A stretch of 64,000 bases of DNA from an uncultured Gammaproteobacteria bacterium (lineage in GTDB: Bacteria; Pseudomonadota; Gammaproteobacteria; Eutrophobiales; Eutrophobiaceae): contig CALKEZ010000012.1 in the NCBI GenBank assembly GCA_938084745.1, positions 1 to 64,000 of the forward strand. The letters are read 5' to 3'. Positions 1 to 8,425 of the stretch are shown here, piece by piece (position 1 is the first letter of the stretch; each line of letters starts with the position of its first letter). The notes under the pieces are model-generated. The model worked only from the letters and a program-made list of their open reading frames with translations. It was not told the DNA's origin and did no database searches. The position numbers were made by a program, and so were the translations under genes.

Positions 1-81
1 TGACCGGTTTATTAGGTATACTTTTGCCTCTGGAATATAGACACTCCGGAATTATCGGAAAATTACCCTTGGGGATGAGTA

Positions 82-876
82 ATGAGTAAAGAACAAGATA
101 AAATATTTTTCAGGAATTTTTCACTGGCACTGGGCGTTATCGCCGTCATGATGGTGGTATTCTACGTCGTCGCACAGTTTGCTGCCTCTAATGATGAGGC
201 GGAAGCTAATATGCGTGCTGCGAAAGTTGCCGAGATCACTGAACCAGTAGGACAGGTTACTGCAGTTGGCGAAGAAGTCGTTGAAGAAATGACGGCTGCT
301 ACGGGCACAGAAGCCAGTGCTGATGTCGGCAAAACTGTTTACGACGGTCTCTGTGTTAATTGTCACGGTATTCCAGCACTGGCCTCCATGATTCCGCAGA
401 CGGGCGATGCAACTGCCTGGACTGCACGAGTCGAAAAAGGCAAGGACACTCTTTATGACCATGCCATTAATGGCTTCGTCGGCGATATGGGCATGATGCC
501 AGCCAAAGGCGGCAACCCGAAACTTAGTGATGACGAAGTCAAAGCGGCTGTCGACTACATTATTGCTCAACTTGATACACCGGCAGCTGAAGCAACTGAA
601 ACTGCTGCAGCAGACAGCGATGCGGGCAAAAAGGTGTATGAGGGTCTGTGTGTCAATTGTCATGGTGTCGCCGCATTGGCGTCGATGATTCCACAAACGG
701 GTGATGCGACAGCCTGGGGTGCGCGTGTTGAAAAAGGCATAGACACCCTGTATGACCATGCCATTAATGGTTTCGTCGGCGAGTTAGGCATGATGCCAGG
801 CAAAGGCGGCAACTTGAAACTCAGTGATGACGAAGTCAAAGCAGCTGTCGATTACATGGTCAAACAAGTTCAGTAA
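82..876 (+). CDS. Membrane-anchored diheme cytochrome c5-like protein
   Basis: Electron carrier, probably anchored in the inner membrane and facing the periplasm. A single hydrophobic segment lies near residues 14-33, followed by an Ala/Glu-rich linker and two class I cytochrome c domains. Each domain has a CVNCH heme site (residues 91-95 and 190-194) and a downstream GMMP segment that supplies a likely Met axial ligand. The WxxRxxxG, MMPxKGG and LSDDEVKAAVDYM signatures are those of cytochrome c5-type proteins. The two domains (residues 81-164 and 180-263) differ at only 15 of 84 aligned positions, so the protein arose by internal duplication. A GGGGATGAG-like ribosome site precedes the ATG. 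The gene stands alone and is followed by a terminator; its redox partners are not visible. Confidence 0.88.
   Translation: MSKEQDKIFFRNFSLALGVIAVMMVVFYVVAQFAASNDEAEANMRAAKVAEITEPVGQVTAVGEEVVEEMTAATGTEASADVGKTVYDGLCVNCHGIPALASMIPQTGDATAWTARVEKGKDTLYDHAINGFVGDMGMMPAKGGNPKLSDDEVKAAVDYIIAQLDTPAAEATETAAADSDAGKKVYEGLCVNCHGVAALASMIPQTGDATAWGARVEKGIDTLYDHAINGFVGELGMMPGKGGNLKLSDDEVKAAVDYMVKQVQ
322..870 (+). repeat. Tandem duplicated cytochrome domain (322-573 and 619-870)
   Basis: Two in-frame copies of an 84-codon heme-binding domain, about 82% identical in protein by my count. The third codon positions have drifted in much of the first two thirds of the unit, while the last 40 or so bases are nearly identical, which fits an older duplication under strong protein-level constraint or partial gene conversion. 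Confidence 0.9.
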
Positions 877-897
877 TCTGGCTAGTTTGTTTAACTC

Positions 898-923
898 AAA
901 AAGGGAGCCCAGGCTCCCTTTTT
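898..923. terminator. Bidirectional rho-independent terminator
   Basis: Perfect inverted repeat AAAAAGGGAGCC / GGCTCCCTTTTT with a 2-base loop, flanked by A and T runs on both sides. It lies between the convergent cytochrome gene and the TRAP lipoprotein gene and can serve both. Confidence 0.9.
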
Positions 924-961
924 GCTCATCTATAGATAACTTATAGATCTCTGGAAAAGAA

Positions 962-2065
962 TTACTCTAATCGTAAACTGGCTTGATACGACTCTTCAGA
1001 TAATTCATCCCAGCTTTCATAACTGTTCCGAAAAGCTTCATAGGCATCATAAACCCGCCTGAATGCCGGATTGGTGGCGGCTTCTTCATCCAGTGTTTCT
1101 CTGGTTAAACGCTTAAACCCGGACAAAACTTCTTTCGGGAATTCGAGTATCTGTACGTTTTGTTTTGTCTTTAATTCAGCCAGAGCCTGCTGATTATGAA
1201 ACTCCATTTGCGCATAGATCCATTCACTATTCGCCGCCGCTGCTATCTCGACAATCTTTTGTAAGTCTTTTGGCAATAACGACCACTTTGCCGCATTTAT
1301 CATAAGCTCAAAAACAGTGCCGGGTTCATGCCAGCCGGGATAGTAATAATATTTAGCGGCACGATTCAGGCCCAATCGCATATCATGAAATGGTGCGACC
1401 CACTCGGTCGCATCAAGCGTCCCGCGTTCAAGCGCCGTGTATATCTCGCTACCCGCCATCAATACCGGATTACCTCCCGCTTTCTTAAATACCTTGCCAC
1501 CCAGACCCGGAATACGCATGCGCAGGCCCTGAATGTCGTCCATTGTATTAATCTGTTTATTAAACCAGCCCCCCATTTGGACACCGGTATTGCCCATCGG
1601 GAATGCGATTAAATTGAACGGCTTATAAATCTCGTTCCAAAGCTCAAGACCACCGGCGTTATACAGCCAGGCATTCATCCCTTTCGCTGTCATACCGAAA
1701 GGCACAGAGGAGAAGAATTGTGCCTCGGGCACCTTACCCGCCCAGTAATAGGGTGAACCATGGCCCATCTCGACCACACCACCAGAAACAGCATCAAACA
1801 CCTGTAAAGCGGGGACAAGCTCGCCACCGGCATAAACATGAATATCCAGGCGTTCATTACTCATTAAACGCACGTCATCCGCAAACCGTTCCGCGCCTTC
1901 CTGAAAGATAGGAAAATTCGCCGGCCAGGTGGTTACCATCTTCCACTTAAAGGTTTTTGTCAGATCAACCGCTGCATTTTTGTTTGCGGCTGGCTCAGGT
2001 GTTCCACCACAAGCGGTGAGAAACAGCGCAAGGGAGATAGTTAAAAAGAGAATGCATTTATTCAT
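962..2065 (-). CDS. TRAP transporter substrate-binding lipoprotein (DctP/TakP family)
   Basis: Extracytoplasmic solute receptor of a tripartite ATP-independent periplasmic transporter, a class that typically binds organic acids. The N-terminus is a lipoprotein signal with lipobox LTAC (residues 16-19), so the protein is predicted to be lipid-anchored rather than freely periplasmic as most Gram-negative TRAP receptors are. The family shows in the TTWPANFPIFQEGAERFADD opening, the GGELVPALQVFDAVSGGVVE segment and the GLRMRIPGLGGKVF region that carries the conserved substrate-carboxylate Arg. The closest recognisable type is TakP-like. No DctQ or DctM membrane partner lies nearby. The ligand cannot be told from the sequence. 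Confidence 0.85.
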   Translation of the reverse strand: MNKCILFLTISLALFLTACGGTPEPAANKNAAVDLTKTFKWKMVTTWPANFPIFQEGAERFADDVRLMSNERLDIHVYAGGELVPALQVFDAVSGGVVEMGHGSPYYWAGKVPEAQFFSSVPFGMTAKGMNAWLYNAGGLELWNEIYKPFNLIAFPMGNTGVQMGGWFNKQINTMDDIQGLRMRIPGLGGKVFKKAGGNPVLMAGSEIYTALERGTLDATEWVAPFHDMRLGLNRAAKYYYYPGWHEPGTVFELMINAAKWSLLPKDLQKIVEIAAAANSEWIYAQMEFHNQQALAELKTKQNVQILEFPKEVLSGFKRLTRETLDEEAATNPAFRRVYDAYEAFRNSYESWDELSEESYQASLRLE

Positions 2066-2124
2066 AATTAAGTTATGCCTTTAATTTCCAAGCCGATTTG
2101 CCATCTACTCACTGCGTTACTCAA

Positions 2125-2679
2125 TCAAATGACGGAGCTTCGATCTGTTTCCCAATATTTCAGTTCAACTTCATCGAATTTTTGTTCAAGTGCTTCCAGT
2201 CCATGCTCTGCTATATGTTCACGTTCAGCAGTACTGATGGGCAATAACCAGGCGACACGAGCATGATTGGCCGGGATTATTTCAATGGTTTGATCGAACG
2301 GGTATGGCAATGACACCAGCCAGGTATCACAATTGGATTTTTCTAACCAGGGCTCGCCGATGGGCACGGTATCGGTGTATTGCAGACCATTAAGCGCATG
2401 ATAATAGGTCACCATGGCTAGCATCTGTACCATTCGATCTGTCTCGAATGGGGAAATAAGAATGAACTCGTGTAATCCGGATTCTTCATTCTCAATATTC
2501 GACGCACCTACCGAACAATAAACCCACAGATTACTTTTCGGGCCTGGAGAAAATCTGACCACCGCGAAATCAGGAATAACATTATTGATGGGACCCGTGT
2601 CCCAGGTCAGAACTTCAAACTCGTGCCCTGCAAAATAAGACTTAAAATGTTCAATAATATTTTCTTTCAATGATTCCAT
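2125..2679 (-). CDS. Suppressor-of-fused (SUFU) domain protein
   Basis: A 184-residue protein that consists essentially of one SUFU domain. The family signature is clearest at the C-terminus: a WLVSLPYPFD strand, then ARVAWLLPISTAEREHIAEHG, then EALEQKFDE. Bacterial SUFU proteins are widespread but their role is unknown; some occur in polymorphic-toxin and immunity settings. There is no toxin gene beside this one. It sits 59 bases upstream of the TRAP lipoprotein on the same strand and could be co-transcribed with it. There is no signal peptide, so it is predicted cytoplasmic. The eukaryotic Hedgehog role of the family does not apply. Confidence 0.8.
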   Translation of the reverse strand: MESLKENIIEHFKSYFAGHEFEVLTWDTGPINNVIPDFAVVRFSPGPKSNLWVYCSVGASNIENEESGLHEFILISPFETDRMVQMLAMVTYYHALNGLQYTDTVPIGEPWLEKSNCDTWLVSLPYPFDQTIEIIPANHARVAWLLPISTAEREHIAEHGLEALEQKFDEVELKYWETDRSSVI

Positions 2680-2854
2680 GATCTACCCTTTGTATAGCTA
2701 GTTAGTAATAAGATTAAGTGTTGCAAAAAATTTGTAATATTGTTTCAGGTTTCTGTTGTTGAGCCGGGACGACGCTGTTGACCAGTCGTCTGCTTACATG
2801 CCGTCGTCTAATTTGTCTATTTTATCATCCCTAACGATCACGGATGATTACACA
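2680..2854. other. Intergenic gap between uvrD and the SUFU gene
   Basis: 175 bases without a credible ORF. It contains several GACGAC/GTCGTC motifs that can pair (for example GACGAC at 2768-2773 with GTCGTC at 2785-2790), but no T-run that would make a clear intrinsic terminator for uvrD. A promoter for the SUFU gene is presumably here; I cannot place it. Confidence 0.4.
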
Positions 2855-5026
2855 TTAGCCAGCCGGTTGCAGGTTCGCGTAACTGGCAACCAGCCATTTG
2901 CACCCGGCATGTTCAAAATTGACTTGTATGCGCGTATGACCACCACTGCCCTCAAGATTAAGGACAATTCCCTCACCAAACTTGGCGTGTGAGACGCGCT
3001 GTCCCAAAGACAGGGAACCATCCCCACTATCAGCGTTATTTTTAGCACTATGTTTAAATAGTGATTCTGTAACACTACCACCAAGTCGAATATCGTTAAG
3101 TAACTCGGTCGGAATTTCATCAATAAACCGTGAGGGCTGCGGATAATAATCCGAGCCATGCATGCGGCGATGCTGGGCGTGCGTTAAGGTTAATGTTTTC
3201 TTTGCCCGGGTGATACCGACATAACAAAGCCGACGCTCTTCTTCCAGTTGCACCAGGTCTTCACTACTGCGTTGGTGTGGAAATAAACCTTCTTCCATGC
3301 CAACCAAAAACACATCGGGAAATTCCAGCCCTTTTGCAGAATGCAAGGTCATCATATGTACGCAGTCCGAGCTGTCACCAGCTTGCGTTTCGCCTGATTC
3401 GAGAGCCGCATGTGCCATAAATGCAGACAGGGCATCCATCTCGGCCAGTTCTTCATCATCACCGATCTCAAACTCACCGGCTGCGGTTACCAGTTCTTCC
3501 AGGTTCTCAACCCGCGCCAGACCTTTTTCGCCTTTTTCTTTTTTAAAGTGATCGATCAAGCCACTTAGCTTGATCACCTGATCGACATGTTCATTCAAGG
3601 TCGCTTCAGATTCTGCTGCAGACATTGTTTGAATTAGATTAATAAATTGTTCCAGCGCATTTAATGCACGCGCACTTAATAATTTATGTTCGAGCACATG
3701 CTGCGCAGCTTTCCATAAAGAACAATTATCTCGTCTTGCCAATGAACGTAGTTCTTCAATCGTGCGATTACCGATGCCTCGAGTCGGAGTATTGATGATG
3801 CGTTCAAACGACGCGTCATCGTCACGAAAACGGGCAAGACGAACATAGGCAAGCGCATGTTTAATTTCAGCGCGTTCATAAAATCGCATACCGCCATAAA
3901 CACGATATGGGACACGGGCCTGCATCAACGCTTCTTCAATCACGCGTGATTGAGCACTGACCCGATATAAAATAGCGTAATCATTAAATGTCTTGCCTTG
4001 ATCGGGTGCTCGTCTTATCTGATCAATCACATAACGTGCTTCATCGGTTTCGTTATAGGCCATATAGATGCCTATGCGATCGCCATCTTCACCATCGGTC
4101 CAGAGATCTTTACCCAGACGCGCATTATTATTCGAGATAAGTTTATTCGCCGCTTTCAGGATAGTTGCCGTTGAACGATAATTCTGTTCGAGCTTCAATA
4201 ACTTCGTGTCATGAAAATCGCGCTCAAAGGCCTGCATGTTTTCGACACGTGCACCACGCCAACTGTAGATAGACTGATCATCATCACCAACAGCAAAGAG
4301 AGTGCTGTCTTTACCCACCAGCAGCCTCAACCAGCTGTATTGCAGCGTATTCGTATCCTGAAACTCATCGACCAGCACATGCTTGAACCGATGCTGATAA
4401 TGTTCGCGAATCGCGCCTTGTTCGCGAAACAATTCAAATGTGCGTAATAACAACTCGGCAAAATCGACCAGGCCCGAACGTTCACAGGCTTCCTGATAGG
4501 TTTTATAGATTTGCACCATCTGCGCTATTGTCATGTCACCATGATCATCGATATGTTCAGGTCTTAGACCTTCATCCTTGCGCGCATTAATAAACCATTG
4601 TGCTTCTCGCGGCGGGTATTGCGATTCATCCAGCATCATCGAGCGGATTAATCGGCGTATGGTACGATATTGGTCTTCGCTATCGAGAATCTGGAAGTTT
4701 TGCGATAAATTCGCTTCCTGCCAATGCGCACGCAATAAACGATGTGCAAGCCCATGAAAAGTACCTACCCACATACCACGAATAGACTGGCCTAGTAGAT
4801 TTTCAATGCGGCTGCGCATCTCCGCTGCGGCCTTGTTGGTGAAGGTTACTGCCATAATACTGTAGGGGCTCGCCTGTCCCGTCTCGATATACCAGGCAAT
4901 ACGGTGCACCAACACCCGGGTTTTACCACTGCCGGCACCAGCCAATACCAGCATATTGCCTGCCGGTGCACCAACGGCCTCTCGTTGATCGGAATTTAGT
5001 GGGTCAAGTACGTGAGAAATATCCAT
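2855..5026 (-). CDS. uvrD: DNA helicase II UvrD
   Basis: ATP-dependent 3'-5' SF1A helicase of nucleotide excision and mismatch repair. Walker A AGAGSGKT lies at about residues 29-36, followed by DEFQDTN and GDDDQSIYSWRGA (motif III), the LEQNYRST and YRVSAQSR segments, the VHMMTLHSAKGLEFPDVF motif and YVGITRAK (motif VI). The C-terminal Tudor-like domain (AKFGEGIVLNLEGSG, KWLVASYANL) is complete. I place the start at 5026 because MDISHVLDPLNSDQREAV aligns with the E. coli N-terminus; an eight-residue upstream extension is possible. The resulting 723 residues match the family length. It is transcribed divergently from pmbA. Confidence 0.96.
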   Translation of the reverse strand: MDISHVLDPLNSDQREAVGAPAGNMLVLAGAGSGKTRVLVHRIAWYIETGQASPYSIMAVTFTNKAAAEMRSRIENLLGQSIRGMWVGTFHGLAHRLLRAHWQEANLSQNFQILDSEDQYRTIRRLIRSMMLDESQYPPREAQWFINARKDEGLRPEHIDDHGDMTIAQMVQIYKTYQEACERSGLVDFAELLLRTFELFREQGAIREHYQHRFKHVLVDEFQDTNTLQYSWLRLLVGKDSTLFAVGDDDQSIYSWRGARVENMQAFERDFHDTKLLKLEQNYRSTATILKAANKLISNNNARLGKDLWTDGEDGDRIGIYMAYNETDEARYVIDQIRRAPDQGKTFNDYAILYRVSAQSRVIEEALMQARVPYRVYGGMRFYERAEIKHALAYVRLARFRDDDASFERIINTPTRGIGNRTIEELRSLARRDNCSLWKAAQHVLEHKLLSARALNALEQFINLIQTMSAAESEATLNEHVDQVIKLSGLIDHFKKEKGEKGLARVENLEELVTAAGEFEIGDDEELAEMDALSAFMAHAALESGETQAGDSSDCVHMMTLHSAKGLEFPDVFLVGMEEGLFPHQRSSEDLVQLEEERRLCYVGITRAKKTLTLTHAQHRRMHGSDYYPQPSRFIDEIPTELLNDIRLGGSVTESLFKHSAKNNADSGDGSLSLGQRVSHAKFGEGIVLNLEGSGGHTRIQVNFEHAGCKWLVASYANLQPAG

Positions 5027-5123
5027 GGAACGGATTGTACGCAAAAGCATCAGACTATTGAATTAAAGTACGAATGAATCAACCGGAATGTTAGAATAAC
5101 TCATTTTAAATCATTGAATAATT

Positions 5124-6473
5124 ATGAAAGCTATCAATACCAGCGCATTGTCTGATAATCGTGAAGAATTCGTCCGCATCATAGATTCTGTTTTAACCCA
5201 GGCAAAAACTATGGGGGCCAGTTCGGCCGAAGCAGATATTGGTGCCGGCGCGGGTTTGTCCGCAAATGTTCGTAAGGGTGCTATTGATAAACTCGAATAT
5301 GAACGTGACAAGGGACTCGGCATCACTGTTTATATCGATGGTCAAAAAGGCAGTGCCAGTACTTCTGACTTCAATGAAGCCGCATTAAAGGATGCCGTGC
5401 AAGCGGCCGTCAATATTGCCAAATACGCGGGCCGTGATGAATGTGCTGGCTTAGTAGAGCCGGAACTAATGGCGAAAGAGGTGCCTGACCTTGATTTATA
5501 TCATCCCTGGTCTATTTCACCCGAGGCAGCTATTGATCTGGCGATTGAGTGTGAACAAGCCGCCTTTGCCAGCGACAAGCGTATCTCTAACTCTGATGGT
5601 TCCGTTGTCAGTACCTACTCGGGAATAAACCTGTATGGGAATAGTAATGGGTTTATCAATGGCTGGAACTGGTCCAGCCACACTATTGATTGTACTGTTA
5701 TTGCAGAAGACAAAAACGGCATGCAACGTGACGGCTGGTATAGCAAGACGCGTGACTACAATGATCTTGAATCGATCAAGGATATCAGCAAGGAAGCGGC
5801 AAGAAGGACAGTCTCTCGACTGGGTGCCCGTAAACTATCAACGCGACAAGTCCCGGTTATATTTGAAGCGCCCGTTGCATCAGGACTTTTTTCGGCTTTT
5901 ATAACGGCTATTTCAGGTGGTAGCCTTTATCGCCGCGCCAGTTTTTTGCTCGATAAAAAAGGCGAACAGGTATTCGCCAGCCATATCAATATCCGCGAAC
6001 AACCCCATATCAAAAAAGCATTGGGTAGCGCCCCGTTTGATAATGACGGCGTTGCCACCCGCGAACGCGAAATCATCAAGAATGGCATACTGCAGGATTA
6101 TGTATTAAGCGGTTACTCTGCCCGAAAATTAGGATTACAAACTACCGGTAATGCCGGTGGTGTACATAATCTGCTCATTGAACCAGGATCAAACGATCTC
6201 GAAAAAATGCTGGCCGAGATGGGTACCGGATTATTAATAACAGACATGATTGGCTTCGGCGTCAACCAGGTCACTGGCGATTATTCACGTGGCGCATCCG
6301 GTTTCTGGATTGAGAATGGTGAGCTGGCCTATCCTGTGGAAGAGATAACCGTCGCCGGAAATTTAATCGAGATGTATAAAAACATCATCAGTATCGGTAA
6401 TGATATTGATCGACGTGGCAATGTGTTAACTGGCTCGGTAATGATCGATGCCATGACGGTTGCCGGGGAATAG
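5124..6473 (+). CDS. pmbA: Metalloprotease-like protein PmbA (TldE)
   Basis: Partner of TldD in the cytoplasmic TldD/PmbA protease, which trims leader peptides and unfolded small proteins (microcin B17 maturation and CcdA turnover in E. coli). The 449 residues match the family's usual 450. Recognised by the VRKGAIDKLEYERDKGLGITVY N-terminal segment, the NSDG motif, and the C-terminal DMIGFGVNQVTGDYSRGASG block. There is no HExxxH motif, as expected: TldD carries the metal site. The usual neighbour yjgA is absent, and tldD is not in the window. Confidence 0.95.
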   Translation: MKAINTSALSDNREEFVRIIDSVLTQAKTMGASSAEADIGAGAGLSANVRKGAIDKLEYERDKGLGITVYIDGQKGSASTSDFNEAALKDAVQAAVNIAKYAGRDECAGLVEPELMAKEVPDLDLYHPWSISPEAAIDLAIECEQAAFASDKRISNSDGSVVSTYSGINLYGNSNGFINGWNWSSHTIDCTVIAEDKNGMQRDGWYSKTRDYNDLESIKDISKEAARRTVSRLGARKLSTRQVPVIFEAPVASGLFSAFITAISGGSLYRRASFLLDKKGEQVFASHINIREQPHIKKALGSAPFDNDGVATREREIIKNGILQDYVLSGYSARKLGLQTTGNAGGVHNLLIEPGSNDLEKMLAEMGTGLLITDMIGFGVNQVTGDYSRGASGFWIENGELAYPVEEITVAGNLIEMYKNIISIGNDIDRRGNVLTGSVMIDAMTVAGE

Positions 6474-6482
6474 CGTTTAATA

Positions 6483-7436
6483 ATGAACATGACCGAAGAC
6501 ATGAACTCAGCATCTGCACAAGCTGCCAAACTGAAAAATGTTATTGATGCCACCAGCAAGATCATTCTCGGCAAGAGTACCGCTATCAAGCTGGCACTCG
6601 CATGCATCATAGCCAAGGGGCATCTCCTCATAGAAGACACGCCCGGCGTCGGCAAAACCACGCTCGCACACACACTCGCGAAGGTGTTAGGCCTGCAGTA
6701 CCAACGCATACAATTCACGAGTGACTTGCTACCCGCAGATATACTTGGTGTTTCGGTTTATAACCGTGATACCAGTAAATTTGATTTTCATCAGGGGCCG
6801 ATTTTTTCAAATGTTCTGTTGGCCGATGAAATCAATCGCGCCACACCAAGGACGCAAAGCGCCTTACTGGAAGCCATGGCCGAACATCAGGTCACCATCG
6901 ACAATGAAACGCGAACATTGCCCGATCCTTTCTTTGTCATTGCGACACAAAACCCGTTAAATCAAATTGGTACTTTTCCATTACCTGAATCACAACTCGA
7001 TCGATTCCTGATGCGTATCGAATTGGGCTATCCAGACAGTACTGCTGAACGTGAATTATTAAACGGCAAGGACCGCAAGGAATTACTGGAGGAGATAGAA
7101 GCCGTATTATCCGCCGCTGAATTAATTCAATTACAAAAAGAACTGGAACAGGTCCACGTCGCAGATGCGATACTCGATTACCTGCAGGACTTACTCGAGT
7201 TCAGCCGTGCCTCTGGAGATTATCTGCATGGGCTATCACCACGCGCGGGCATAGCTGTTTTAAGTGCCGCAAAAGCCTGGGCCTATATTCATGCTCACCA
7301 ACATGTCTTGCCTGAAGATATCCAGGCCATATTGCCTAGCGTCATCGGTCATCGCCTTCAGTTTAATTATGAAGTCTCTGACAAGGAAGTTTTAAAACCC
7401 GCAGAACATTTAATCCAACAGGTTCCCATTCCTTAA
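6483..7436 (+). CDS. MoxR-family AAA+ ATPase
   Basis: Chaperone-like AAA+ ATPase of the MoxR group, thought to assemble or activate partner proteins that carry VWA or DUF58 domains. Walker A DTPGVGKTT is near residues 52-60 and Walker B LLADEIN near 112-118. Sensor 1 is in the VIATQNP segment and the arginine finger in LPESQLDRF. The C-terminal lid is intact, and 317 residues is a normal length. It is the first gene of a three-gene operon: two bases separate it from the DUF58 gene, which in turn overlaps the transglutaminase gene. It starts 9 bases after pmbA, so it may also be read from the pmbA promoter. Confidence 0.92.
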   Translation: MNMTEDMNSASAQAAKLKNVIDATSKIILGKSTAIKLALACIIAKGHLLIEDTPGVGKTTLAHTLAKVLGLQYQRIQFTSDLLPADILGVSVYNRDTSKFDFHQGPIFSNVLLADEINRATPRTQSALLEAMAEHQVTIDNETRTLPDPFFVIATQNPLNQIGTFPLPESQLDRFLMRIELGYPDSTAERELLNGKDRKELLEEIEAVLSAAELIQLQKELEQVHVADAILDYLQDLLEFSRASGDYLHGLSPRAGIAVLSAAKAWAYIHAHQHVLPEDIQAILPSVIGHRLQFNYEVSDKEVLKPAEHLIQQVPIP

Positions 7437-7438
7437 CA

Positions 7439-8425
7439 ATGGCAACACCGGTTGTACTGGAACGACCACCTGTAAACTCCGCTGGCAATACAGGTATTCT
7501 GTCTCAGCACCTGAAACGACAGCGCGTTTATATATTTCCGACCTTTCAAGGCTGGCTTTATCTGTTAATGCTGATCGTCATGTTGCTCGGCGGCATAAAC
7601 TACAATAACAGCATGGCTTTTATGCTGTGTTTTTTATTGGCCAGCCTGGGCCTGGTTTGTATGCTACACACTTACCGTAACCTGACCGGGCTGATATTAA
7701 CCTCTACCAAACCGAAGCCTGTGTTTGTCGGTCAGCAAGCATTGTTCCCGATACAACTGGATAACCGCTTAAGTCAGGCACGTTTTTCTATCAAACTGGA
7801 ATGCAGCGAACCCAACCAAAAAATCTTTCAAAAAAGAAAACGCTACCAGATCAATTCCATTAGCCTCGAAGCCGGAAAACAGTCAAGTTGCCATTACCCG
7901 CTAGCAACGACCCGTCGCGGAAAATTAGCATTAAAACGGTTGAAAATATCGACCCATTTCCCGTTGGGTATTTTTGCTGCGTGGGCTTACTACGAGCCTG
8001 AGTTCTACTGTCTGGTCTATCCTGCACCACAAGGGCAAAAACAATTACCATTAGCAACTCTGCATGAAGAAAATCTTGATTTTGGTATGCAATCCGGCAC
8101 CGATGATTTTGCCGGTTTCAGAAAATACCGGCCTGGCGATCCGGTTAACTCGATTGCATGGAAGGCATTTGCACGAGAACAAGGACTATTGGTAAAACAA
8201 TTCAGCGGCAAAGGGTCACAAACACTAATACTGACCTGGGATAACGTAGCGCCTATGCGTGATACTGAAGCGCGATTATCACAGCTTTGCTATTGGGTGC
8301 TACTTGCTGAAAAAACATCACTGCATTACGGACTAGCGATACCCGACACAAAGATAGAACCCGGCCATGGCACACACCATAAAGAACGTTGTCTTGAAGC
8401 ATTGGCACTTTACGGCAAGCACTAA
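7439..8425 (+). CDS. DUF58 domain membrane protein
   Basis: Membrane protein of unknown biochemical role, conserved beside MoxR ATPases. Two hydrophobic segments lie near residues 39-54 and 58-77. The DUF58 signature FRKYRPGDPVNSIAWKAFAR follows in the C-terminal half and marks a VWA-like fold. The length of 328 residues is usual. Its stop codon shares one base with the start of the next gene (TAATG), so the two are probably translated together. Known MoxR-DUF58-transglutaminase operons suggest a stress or envelope function; this is inference from context. Confidence 0.88.
   Translation: MATPVVLERPPVNSAGNTGILSQHLKRQRVYIFPTFQGWLYLLMLIVMLLGGINYNNSMAFMLCFLLASLGLVCMLHTYRNLTGLILTSTKPKPVFVGQQALFPIQLDNRLSQARFSIKLECSEPNQKIFQKRKRYQINSISLEAGKQSSCHYPLATTRRGKLALKRLKISTHFPLGIFAAWAYYEPEFYCLVYPAPQGQKQLPLATLHEENLDFGMQSGTDDFAGFRKYRPGDPVNSIAWKAFAREQGLLVKQFSGKGSQTLILTWDNVAPMRDTEARLSQLCYWVLLAEKTSLHYGLAIPDTKIEPGHGTHHKERCLEALALYGKH

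Noticed and set aside
121-759. A 212-codon open frame on the minus strand inside the cytochrome gene
   Set aside because: It mirrors the duplicated heme domains; the plus-strand protein has clear motifs, and this frame has none and no ribosome site.
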